Assembly: GCF_001650715.1 (NCBI RefSeq)
Contig: NZ_LWQT01000066.1
Coordinates: 124,001 to 188,000 of the forward strand
Length of the DNA stretch: 64,000 nt
Reading direction: 5' to 3'
Origin: Paramagnetospirillum marisnigri
GTDB lineage: Bacteria; Pseudomonadota; Alphaproteobacteria; Rhodospirillales; Magnetospirillaceae
The notes under the pieces were generated by a model. That model searched no databases. It was not told the origin of the DNA and saw only the letters and a program-made list of their open reading frames with translations. The translations under genes and the position numbers were made by a program. Shown here one piece after another: positions 37,292 through 45,142 of this stretch; the stretch's first letter is position 1, and every line of letters starts with the position of its first letter.

Positions 37292-38224
37292 ATGGGACTG
37301 AAACAGACACTCCTATCCATGCTTGAGCATCCCGTGATCGGCCGTCTGGCGTCCTTGGCGGGGCGTTTCTCCCGCTATCGGCTGCGACTGGCGGGATTTA
37401 CCAATCCTTTCTACGTTTCCCACCATGTGGTTGATCGCGAGGGTGCCCGCTATGTCGCCCCGGCAGGGTCCTATCTGGCACTGCGTTCACCCAGCCGCGA
37501 AATCGTGACCTTCGCCGACGGACGCATTGAATCCGAGGTGAGCTGGCTGCTGGCCGGGTTGGTCCGGCCGGGCGACACCGTTCTCGACATTGGCGCCAAT
37601 GTCGGGCTGCATACTGTCGCCATGGCCAAGGCCGTACCCCAGGGCAAGGTGTTTGCGTTCGAGCCGGTTCCTGCCATGGCGGAGCGGCTGTCGGCGAATT
37701 GCGCCCTGAACGGATTGGACAACGTGGTTCTTGTCCGCTGTGGCTTGGGGGCGGAAAACGCTGAGTTGGAAATGCATGTGAACCGCGGTGGTGCCGGCAT
37801 GGAAGGAACCTCCAGCTTCCTCGGCACCGACCATATGGAGCGCCATCCCGAGAACTATGCCGTCGAGCGGTTACCGGTGCGGCGGCTGGATGAGTTGATG
37901 ATCACCCTGGACCCGCCGTCGCGAATCTCCTTCATCAAGATGGACACGGAAGGTTTCGAGCCGCTGATTATCGATGGCGCCCGCGAGACTTTTGCCCGTC
38001 ACCGGCCAGCCATGCTGGTGGAGGCTCATTCCACGCGACTGAGAAAGCTGGGCCGTTCGTTCATGTGGTATGTGGAGACCTTTCCCGATTATCACGTGTT
38101 CATGGTTCCGGCCCCGACCCCGGCCAATCCATTCCTGCAGCTTGTTCCGCTAACGGAGGAGCCGGGTGAGGTCTGCCACAATCTCCTGCTGCTGCCCCGA
38201 ATCGCCTCGACTATTCCGGTGTGA
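37292..38224 (+). CDS. FkbM-family SAM methyltransferase
   Basis: O-methyltransferase of 310 residues, starting MGLKQTLLSMLEHP. The SAM motif is VLDIGANVGLHTVAMAKA with FAFEPVPAMAERL following, and the FkbM signature FIKMDTEGFEPLII. Such enzymes methylate sugar hydroxyls in surface glycans. The longer frame upstream lacks family similarity. It lies alone on the plus strand between two minus-strand groups. Confidence 0.85.
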   Translation: MGLKQTLLSMLEHPVIGRLASLAGRFSRYRLRLAGFTNPFYVSHHVVDREGARYVAPAGSYLALRSPSREIVTFADGRIESEVSWLLAGLVRPGDTVLDIGANVGLHTVAMAKAVPQGKVFAFEPVPAMAERLSANCALNGLDNVVLVRCGLGAENAELEMHVNRGGAGMEGTSSFLGTDHMERHPENYAVERLPVRRLDELMITLDPPSRISFIKMDTEGFEPLIIDGARETFARHRPAMLVEAHSTRLRKLGRSFMWYVETFPDYHVFMVPAPTPANPFLQLVPLTEEPGEVCHNLLLLPRIASTIPV

Positions 38225-38234
38225 ATGGACGGCG

Positions 38235-39167
38235 TCACCGTCGACATAGCCCTGCATGCTCCAGTGATTGCCGTACCATCAGGGTCCCGGTGTCAGGCGG
38301 GAAATGCATGGGATCGGCGGGGTAGAACCGTTCGGGCTCGGTGATGCGGTCGGAATAGTCGATGGATTCGGGGAATATCCGGCGGATGTCCGCTCGGAAC
38401 TGCTGGAAATCCTTGACCAGACCCAAAGCCTCCAACCTAGCCGTCAGGGTTGGACCCATGGGGTTTATATAGACAACGGCCTTCACGCCGCGTGCGGCCA
38501 ATACGTCTCGCAAATGCTCCAGGGCGACAACCTGGGTCACGGAATAGCGCCAGTTGCCAAACAGCAGCCGGACCACGCCATCAAGGCCTGCCTCGGTCAA
38601 TTCGGCGGAATGCTGACCGGCCTGGTATTCCTCCCAAAAGGCCAAGGCGGCAGGCGCCGATCCATCATCGGCATAAAAGGCGGGACGTTGCTTGCGCCAG
38701 GTTTTGATTGTGTAGCGGGTTTGGCGGATGGCATCAAAGGACAGGGCATACGCCGCTGTCTTGGCAAGAGTCATCGTGCCGAAGCTGGGATGGAGGAAAT
38801 CCGATTCGGTGGAGGCATTGAAGGCGAAGAAATCCAGGCCGATCACAGCCAGTTCCATGGGCGGCAGGAAGGCCTCCGCCATATAGGCAAGCTCGGAAGG
38901 CCGTGCGCCCGGGAAGGCGGCATTGTAGAGGCGGCAACCGGATATTCGGTTCGGGAACACGCCCATCATGGTCGAAGATCCCATCAGCACGCCCTCGGGC
39001 CGTTGGATGGAGATCATACGGGCCTTGACGTGGCGGGCCAGGGTGACGTCGTACAGCCCCAATGGCATCCGGCCGAAATAGCCATAGGGGTCCACCCACC
39101 AGGTGGCGGCGAAGACCAGCCCCAGGGCAATGGCCAGGAACCCGAGGACGGCGGCGATATAGCGCAT
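38235..39167 (-). CDS. Membrane-anchored SGNH-like protein, partner of MBOAT
   Basis: A 310-residue protein with an N-terminal helix (about 4-22) and a periplasmic domain. Candidate block I is GVLMGSSTMMGVFP, with Ser at the nucleophile position; GLDFFAFN and DPMHFPPDTGTLM near the C-terminus give the Asp/His pair. It is 10 bases after the MBOAT gene. Pairing of MBOAT with a DltD- or AlgX/AlgJ-like SGNH protein is the usual way to O-acylate an exported polymer. Confidence 0.77.
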   Translation of the reverse strand: MRYIAAVLGFLAIALGLVFAATWWVDPYGYFGRMPLGLYDVTLARHVKARMISIQRPEGVLMGSSTMMGVFPNRISGCRLYNAAFPGARPSELAYMAEAFLPPMELAVIGLDFFAFNASTESDFLHPSFGTMTLAKTAAYALSFDAIRQTRYTIKTWRKQRPAFYADDGSAPAALAFWEEYQAGQHSAELTEAGLDGVVRLLFGNWRYSVTQVVALEHLRDVLAARGVKAVVYINPMGPTLTARLEALGLVKDFQQFRADIRRIFPESIDYSDRITEPERFYPADPMHFPPDTGTLMVRQSLEHAGLCRR

Positions 39168-39177
39168 TCCTCTCCCC

Positions 39178-40683
39178 CTAGAACTGGAAATAGATGAAGA
39201 CTTGCGGCTGCGACAGGCTGAGGATTCCCCCCGCCAGGCATGCCGCCACGTAACCGGCCCAGGCCATGGTCGGGCGCCAGTCCAGCTTGCGCCAGTGCCG
39301 GTTGGCATCCAGCGGCTGCCCCACGGTGGGAACACGGCTTCCCAGGAGGTCGTGGGTATTGGGCAGCACCAGCGCCACCGCCAGCGCACCCGCCAGCCAC
39401 GGCACCACTTGGGCGCCATTGGGGATCATGGTGCCTTCCGGCAGCCCCTGTTTCAGCATGGCCTTGATGCCGCCGACATCCGCCATGGCGGCCAGGATGG
39501 CCTGGGCGGCGGCGAAACTGTCGGCGCGGAACAGCACCCAGGCCACCACCACCGCCAGGAAGGTCACGGCCCAGGCCGCCGCCTTGGCCGCCCAGGCGGG
39601 AACCGGAGGCATCCAGGCCTTGGGCAGGTCGCGCCACAGATGGTTGACCACCAGATACAGGCCGTGCAGCACCCCCCAGGCAACGAAGGTCCAGGCGGCG
39701 CCGTGCCACAGCCCGCCCAGCAGCATCACCGCCATCAGATTGACCAGACGGCGGCGCGGTCCCTTGCGATTACCGCCCAGGGGGAAATAGAGATAGCTGC
39801 GCAGGAAGCGCGACAGGGTGATATGCCAGCGATGCCAGAAATCGATGATGCTGGTGGATTTGTAAGGGGAATTGAAGTTGAAGGGCAGGGCGATGCCGAA
39901 CATCCAGGCGAGGCCGATGGCCATGTCGGAATAGCCCGAGAAGTCGAAATAGATCTGGAAGCTATAGGCCAACGCCCCGGTCCAGCCCTCGGCGAAGGAG
40001 AGGGAGGTGCCTTTTTGAGCGGCGTTGAACACCGGCGTCGCCATGGCTGCCATGGCATCGGCGATCAGGGTTTTCTTGGCCAGGCCCAGGGCGAACAGGG
40101 ACAGCCCCGCCTGCACCCGCTCGGTGCGGATGCCGATGAGTCCGGGGGTGCGCAACTGGTCGTGCACATCGGGGAACAGCACGATGGGACCGGCGATCAA
40201 CTGCGGGAAGAAGGTGACGAAGGTCAGGTAGTCCATGAACGACACTTCGTCGATGTCGCCGCGCTGGGCGTCCACCAGCAGGCCGATCTTCTGGAAGGTG
40301 AAGAACGAGATGCCGAGCGGCAGGATGATCTGGCCCAGGTCGATGGCACTGCTGGTAAGGGCGTTAAAGTTGAAGGCCAGGAATCCGGCGAATTTGAACC
40401 AGCCCAGCAGGCACAGATTGCCGACGATGCCCAAGGTGGCGATGGCCAGGCGGCGGCTTGATCCCGGGGCGGCGCCCAGCACGCCCTGGACCAGCAGATA
40501 GTTGACGCTGATGGAGGCGAGCAGAATCCAGACGAAGCTGGTGGACCAGAAGGCGTAGAACACCAGCGATGCCGCCGACAGCCAGGCCTTCAGCGCCCAT
40601 CCCCCCACGCGCTGGGCCACCAGCGCGCCCGCGAAGGCGGCGGGCAAGAAGAGCAGCAGAAACTCGAAGCTGTTGAAAAGCAA
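39178..40683 (-). CDS. MBOAT family O-acyltransferase (AlgI-like)
   Basis: Multi-pass inner-membrane acyltransferase of about 501 residues. It carries the conserved motif IIDFWHRWHITLSRFLR and the invariant His in LLGGLWHGAAW. TTG 40683 is preferred as start: GGAG lies seven bases upstream and it yields the family N-terminus M-L-F-N-S-F-E; an ATG at 40701 has no good ribosome site. It works with the SGNH protein downstream to O-acylate glycan. Confidence 0.9.
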   Translation of the reverse strand: MLFNSFEFLLLFLPAAFAGALVAQRVGGWALKAWLSAASLVFYAFWSTSFVWILLASISVNYLLVQGVLGAAPGSSRRLAIATLGIVGNLCLLGWFKFAGFLAFNFNALTSSAIDLGQIILPLGISFFTFQKIGLLVDAQRGDIDEVSFMDYLTFVTFFPQLIAGPIVLFPDVHDQLRTPGLIGIRTERVQAGLSLFALGLAKKTLIADAMAAMATPVFNAAQKGTSLSFAEGWTGALAYSFQIYFDFSGYSDMAIGLAWMFGIALPFNFNSPYKSTSIIDFWHRWHITLSRFLRSYLYFPLGGNRKGPRRRLVNLMAVMLLGGLWHGAAWTFVAWGVLHGLYLVVNHLWRDLPKAWMPPVPAWAAKAAAWAVTFLAVVVAWVLFRADSFAAAQAILAAMADVGGIKAMLKQGLPEGTMIPNGAQVVPWLAGALAVALVLPNTHDLLGSRVPTVGQPLDANRHWRKLDWRPTMAWAGYVAACLAGGILSLSQPQVFIYFQF

Positions 40684-40843
40684 ACGCCTTCTCCACCCCA
40701 TGACACCGACCCAAGCTTATGGACGCGGTACCCGCGGACGGTCAAGAACCTTGGGGAAATCCCAGCCTTTGCGCTCCTGGTGGTTCCGGCTATTCTTCGC
40801 GGATTCCGAACCATTACCTCTCGCCAGGATCGTGATCGCGCCC

Positions 40844-42103
40844 ATGGAGAACGTGAAGCAAGTCATCCCCGCGCCCCTGCTGGTCGGCGCGGCCCCGTTC
40901 GTGGCGTTGTTTGCCTTTCGCGGAACGATCATTCTGCTGATCCTGATTGCCCTGCTCGGCCTTTGGGGCCTGTTCCAGAAGCAATGGTGCTTTCCGTCCT
41001 CCCGCGGGTGGCTGGCCTGGACGGCCGCCTTGCTCATATGGTGTGTCGCTTCGGCCGTTTGGGCCTCGACACCGGGACTGGCGCTGCCGAAATCGGCGGA
41101 ATTGTTGGGCCTTGGTTTGGCCGGGTGTCTGGGCCTCGGGTATTTCCGCGCCTTGGATGGGGCGGCGGCCGACCGGATATTGCTGGCCATGATCTTTGGC
41201 CTGATTTCTTGCGCGGTCATCGCGCTCAGCGACCATATGGACGGCATGATGGTGTCCCGCCTCCTGCATGCCATGGTTGGCAAGCCCATCGCTCAGGGCC
41301 ACGCCTTCAGTGCTCCAAAAGCATCGGCGACCCTGGCTGCCATCTGGGCAGTATTGTGTGTGGGAGCTTGCTGGATGCGGGGGTGGTACCGGCGTGCCGG
41401 GCTTGTCCTGGTCTCGGCCTTCGTCATCATCTGGGTGACCAACAGCAATACCGGTCTGGTGGCCGCCGTGGTCGGCTTCGTGGCCTTGGCGGTGGCCTGG
41501 TGGTTCCCCAGGGCGGTGCGGATGATCCTGGCGTCGTGTCTTGTCATCGGCTTTGCCGTGGGCGGTCTGGCATCGTCCATTCCCAATACCTGGGACATCG
41601 CCCAGAAAATCAGGCAGATTCCACCATCCGGGTTGCATCGTCTCGCCATATGGCAATTCACGGGCCAGCGGATCGATGAACGGCCGCTGCTGGGCTGGGG
41701 TCTGGACTCGTCGCGGGCACTTCCCGGCGGCGAGGACGATATCCCCGTAACCTTGAAATTCGTGGATGAACCAAGGGAAGAGGCCACCAATTGCAAGCCT
41801 GGGCGGGTCTGCGTCATGCAACTCCAGGCGCTTCCCTTGCACCCCCACAATTTCGTGCTTCAGGTCTGGGTCGAGCTTGGCGCCGTCGGCGCGTTCCTGT
41901 TCTGTGGGATGGTGGTGGCCATCTTGCGTGCTCGTGGCGGTGCCGATCCTGGGACGAGCACGGCGCTGGCGGTGATTGCCACATCCGCTATGGTGGCCAT
42001 GGCCGGATATGGCATCTGGCAGATTTGGTGGCTGTCGGCCTTGTGGCTTTCCGCGCTGGTGGCCGTTGCCGTGCTGCAGCCACCTTATGCCAAAGCGTGT
42101 TGA
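40844..42103 (+). CDS. O-antigen ligase/Wzy-like polymerase family membrane protein
   Basis: Polytopic protein of 419 residues with about ten helices. The periplasmic loop near residue 340 carries LPLHPHNFVLQVWVELG, the HPHN form of the Wzy_C/WaaL signature, and LLGWGLDSSR precedes it. Such enzymes ligate or polymerise lipid-linked O-antigen in the periplasm. ATG 40844 is used; the ribosome site is weak and GTG 40832 is an alternative. Confidence 0.82.
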   Translation: MENVKQVIPAPLLVGAAPFVALFAFRGTIILLILIALLGLWGLFQKQWCFPSSRGWLAWTAALLIWCVASAVWASTPGLALPKSAELLGLGLAGCLGLGYFRALDGAAADRILLAMIFGLISCAVIALSDHMDGMMVSRLLHAMVGKPIAQGHAFSAPKASATLAAIWAVLCVGACWMRGWYRRAGLVLVSAFVIIWVTNSNTGLVAAVVGFVALAVAWWFPRAVRMILASCLVIGFAVGGLASSIPNTWDIAQKIRQIPPSGLHRLAIWQFTGQRIDERPLLGWGLDSSRALPGGEDDIPVTLKFVDEPREEATNCKPGRVCVMQLQALPLHPHNFVLQVWVELGAVGAFLFCGMVVAILRARGGADPGTSTALAVIATSAMVAMAGYGIWQIWWLSALWLSALVAVAVLQPPYAKAC

Positions 42104-42271
42104 TCGGAACCGATCAACACGGCCCTCGGACGGCTGGCGGGTTTCTCCGAAACCCTTGCCTCCCGCGCCACGCATGCTCCGCATGCAATCAACCGCTTGC
42201 CAGCGGAGCTGGCGGGCGCGCGGCCCCTTGGGCCTACCCGACATGCGATGAGTTCCTCTCATCGCATGTCG
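42096..42271. terminator. Cluster of hairpins between convergent genes
   Basis: Three clear stems: CGTGTTGATCGG/CCGATCAACACG (42096-42121, overlapping the ligase stop codon), GGGTTTC/GAAACCC (42139-42155), and a perfect 14-bp stem CGACATGCGATGAG/CTCATCGCATGTCG (42239-42271, loop TTCCT). None has a long U-run. Position between convergent ends suggests bidirectional termination or 3'-end protection. Confidence 0.5.
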
Positions 42272-42274
42272 GTA

Positions 42275-43699
42275 TCAGAAGTCGAAATAGACGAACTGGG
42301 CGGAACTGCCTTGGCTCATGGTGATGGCCAAGATCCAGCAGAAGGCGATGCCCGTCCACACCAGCTCGGGCCTGACCTTGCGCACGATCGCCTTGATCCG
42401 GCGGTGATCATCGAAACGGTGGGTAACGGCAAAGACCGCGATCAGCAGGATCGGTAGGAGATTCCCCTCAATCAGCGGCAGCGTCCCTTGCCAGCTTCCC
42501 ACCCATGGAGCCATGGCCATGTCCAACGCGCCTGAAAGGCTGCGGGCACGGAACACGGCAAGGCTGAGCAGGAAGGCCAGCATGGTCAACAACCATGCCA
42601 GGGTCGGTGGCAGGACCGGCATCTTGGCCAGCCTCCAGGCGAAATTAATGGACATGGCGATGCCGGTAATGACGCCGAACAAGACAAAATTCCATCCGGC
42701 GCCATGCCAGATGCCCGATACCAGGAAGGTGACATTGACCGGGATTGCCACCGCCAGGGCGAAGCTTCCCCATTTGCGATAGCGGCGCATGGCCGCGAAT
42801 CGGGTCAGCCTTAGCGACAGCGGCGTATAGACGAAATCCATCAGAAAGCGGGTCAAGGTGATATGCCAGCGTCGCCATAGATCGCTGATCGACGTGGCGG
42901 CATAAGGACGGGCGAAGTTGTTGGGCAATCGAATGCCCAGCATCAGGGCGAGTCCGATGGCCATATCGGTATAGCCGCTGAAATCGCAGTAGATTTGCAC
43001 GGCGAAGGCCACGACCGCCAAAATGGCATGCGGAGCGTCAGGCACGCCCGGCTGGGCATAAATAGCGTTCACCACTTCGGCGACCTGATCGGCGATGACC
43101 AGCTTCTTTAGTAGTCCGCTGGTGAAGATCGCCACCGGCACGATCAGCCGTCGAAAGCTGGCTGGCCTTGGATGCTCCAACTGGGGAATCAATTCGACGG
43201 GACGCAGGATCGGGCCCGCGATCAAATGGGGAAAGAAAAGAACATAGGCCAACATCATGGGGATGGAGCGGACCAGGGGAAACTTGCCGCGGGTGATATC
43301 CACCAGGTAGGCCGTCAGGGTGAATGTAACGAAAGAAATGCCGAGGGGCAGGGGTATGTCGAGGAGATTTCCGCTGAATCCGAATATTGATCCAATGATA
43401 TCTCTGTAGATAAAATCGGTATATTTATAAATAACAAGTGGAAGAAATAGTATTGTTACAGCAACAATCATCCTGATGTCGCGTGATTCTCTTGAGTCCT
43501 TGGCGACGGTCCAGGATGCGCCGAGCATGACCATGCCGGTAAGGGCGTATGGAAGCCAAATGTATTCAAGCTTCCACCAGCCATAAAAGAAGGTGCTTCC
43601 GGCGATGATCAGATAGATCCGAAACCGGGCGGGTGTGAAGAAGTGCAGCACAAAGTAAATCGCGAAAAATACGAAGAATACAGGTGTGCTAAAAAGCAT
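42275..43699 (-). CDS. Second MBOAT family O-acyltransferase
   Basis: Multi-pass membrane acyltransferase of 474 residues starting MLFSTPVFFVFFAIYF. Motifs SDLWRRWHITLTRFLMDFVY and the catalytic His in LVSGIWHGAGW are present. It is distinct in sequence from the MBOAT at 39178-40683. It is 39 bases downstream of an SGNH gene on the same strand, so the locus has two complete MBOAT/SGNH pairs. Some stretches are less GC-rich (for example 43380-43450), which may indicate separate acquisition. Confidence 0.9.
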   Translation of the reverse strand: MLFSTPVFFVFFAIYFVLHFFTPARFRIYLIIAGSTFFYGWWKLEYIWLPYALTGMVMLGASWTVAKDSRESRDIRMIVAVTILFLPLVIYKYTDFIYRDIIGSIFGFSGNLLDIPLPLGISFVTFTLTAYLVDITRGKFPLVRSIPMMLAYVLFFPHLIAGPILRPVELIPQLEHPRPASFRRLIVPVAIFTSGLLKKLVIADQVAEVVNAIYAQPGVPDAPHAILAVVAFAVQIYCDFSGYTDMAIGLALMLGIRLPNNFARPYAATSISDLWRRWHITLTRFLMDFVYTPLSLRLTRFAAMRRYRKWGSFALAVAIPVNVTFLVSGIWHGAGWNFVLFGVITGIAMSINFAWRLAKMPVLPPTLAWLLTMLAFLLSLAVFRARSLSGALDMAMAPWVGSWQGTLPLIEGNLLPILLIAVFAVTHRFDDHRRIKAIVRKVRPELVWTGIAFCWILAITMSQGSSAQFVYFDF

Positions 43700-43738
43700 C
43701 TACGTCTCCATCACCGCGCTTATGTGGCCTGCTGCCGC

Positions 43739-44716
43739 CTATTTGTTGGCAGGCGGTTGATGAATAACAGGGAAGATGGCTTCCGCCATCAACTGGTGCC
43801 CAAGGGCATTGGGATGCGGATCGCCGGGCATGGCGAACAGGCTTTCGGCGGACCTGCCCTTCATGCTTGGCAGCAGGTCAATGAAGGTATAGCCATCTTC
43901 ATTGGCGATTTCATGAATTATATCATGAATAAATCCGTATTTATAATCGACAAGGTTGTGAACGTCTGGAGACGCGGTCAGGTAAATTCTGATGCCATTG
44001 CTCTTGGCGTATTCGGAAAGTTCTCTCAGCTTTTGGCGCATGACCTGGAAGCCGTGGGAATTTTTATCATAAACCTTGCGGTAGTGCTCCGCCATGCCCT
44101 GTTCGTCCGGGCGCTCGAAAAGCCTCTGGCTTGCCAGCCACAACGTATAGGCCAGTTGGCTGTGGCGAAGGAGGGGATTGGCGCGCTCGACCTTCAAATC
44201 CTCGGCGTCGCGGTGGAAAAAATTGACGACGATATCGGTTGGCTTAAGCGGGGCGAGTTCCTGGAAAAAGCGGGTGACGTAACGTTGGGCGTTGTAATTG
44301 GCGACACCACCGTTGAGGACCTGCGCCTTCTCGCCAGCTTCCGTCAGCATCCGTTCAACCCGAGCCGAAACGGTGTCGCTTTCCGCCACGCCCCAGCCCA
44401 ATGTGGTGGAGCCGCCGATGAACAGAATTCGCCGGCCACCCTGTGGCGCGGGGTCAAGGGGGGCGCCGCGCAGGCCGACCTCGTTCAGGCGAATCTCGAC
44501 ACTTTCCAGTTGCGCCGTCCTCGATGTCACATGGGTGAAGGGAAGGTCAGGATTATCGAGGCGCTGCTTCAGTTCGCGCGAATACTTCCACATTTCCATG
44601 TCGTAATTGCGCATGGAGCTGTTCTTGACGCGAAGGAGAATTTCGCCGGCGCCAATGGCGAGCGCGATGGAGAGGGCAAGGGTGAAAACCCTCATGACGA
44701 CGCGCTCGCTGTTCAC
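43739..44716 (-). CDS. Membrane-anchored SGNH hydrolase-like protein
   Basis: About 325 residues. An N-terminal helix (about 8-25) anchors a periplasmic SGNH domain: ILFIGGSTTLGWGV (block I Ser), NGGVANYNAQRY (Gly/Asn block) and DPHPNALGHQLMAEAI (catalytic Asp-x-His). The start is set at GTG 44716, seven bases from AAGGA; GTG 44719 and ATG 44695 are possible. It precedes the MBOAT gene with the same orientation and is its likely partner. Confidence 0.82.
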   Translation of the reverse strand: MNSERVVMRVFTLALSIALAIGAGEILLRVKNSSMRNYDMEMWKYSRELKQRLDNPDLPFTHVTSRTAQLESVEIRLNEVGLRGAPLDPAPQGGRRILFIGGSTTLGWGVAESDTVSARVERMLTEAGEKAQVLNGGVANYNAQRYVTRFFQELAPLKPTDIVVNFFHRDAEDLKVERANPLLRHSQLAYTLWLASQRLFERPDEQGMAEHYRKVYDKNSHGFQVMRQKLRELSEYAKSNGIRIYLTASPDVHNLVDYKYGFIHDIIHEIANEDGYTFIDLLPSMKGRSAESLFAMPGDPHPNALGHQLMAEAIFPVIHQPPANK

Positions 44717-44916
44717 CACGATTTCCTTTCCTGCAGCGCTGGGATGTCCCTGGCGATCTGTGTGAACTCTTGATGCTCCGGTCGCGACGCGATGCCGTGC
44801 AAAAGGGAGCCTTGCTAAGAGTCGGCAGTTCCCGCTAGGCCTATCATCGAACGTGCCTGGGTGCAACCGTGAACGATCTGGTCATGACTTGATGTCGGGG
44901 GCTTCCCCAAAAACCG

Positions 44917-44945
44917 TTGACTTTCTTTGTTAAAATTGTTAGCTC
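44917..44945 (+). promoter_or_regulatory. Possible promoter before the second DUF5989 gene
   Basis: TTGACT (44917-44922) is followed after 17 bases by TAGCTC (44940-44945) within an unusually AT-rich stretch. The -35 is good but the -10 is weak. Confidence 0.3.
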
Positions 44946-44965
44946 AGCGATGTTCGGCGGAATAG

Positions 44966-45127
44966 ATGGGTGCGATGTCTTCGTTTCTCAATAAATACGG
45001 CCAGTTCTTGCGGAATAACAAAAAGTACTGGCTGATGCCCGTTCTGCTTGTTGTTGTCTTGCTGTTGCTTGTAACTGTCCTGAACCCGGGCAGTTCCATG
45101 ACTCCATTCCGCTACACTCCCTTCTGA
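44966..45127 (+). CDS. Second DUF5989-like single-helix membrane peptide
   Basis: A peptide of 50-53 residues (ATG 44966, or ATG 44975 giving exactly 50). It reads MSSFLNKYGQFLRNNKKYWL, a hydrophobic helix (about 21-36), then SMTPFRYTPF. The K-K-Y-W before the helix and the PF-Y-F ending parallel the DUF5989 protein at 36478-36630. Here there is no carbamoyltransferase beside it; the neighbours are an SGNH gene (divergent) and fkbH (convergent, 15 bases). Confidence 0.75.
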   Translation: MGAMSSFLNKYGQFLRNNKKYWLMPVLLVVVLLLLVTVLNPGSSMTPFRYTPF

Positions 45128-45142
45128 GCCGGGGCCGGGGGC

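Noticed and set aside
42275..43699. Horizontal transfer of the second MBOAT gene
   Set aside because: The AT-richer stretch is short and confined to part of the gene; no mobile element flanks it, so the evidence is too thin for a claim.
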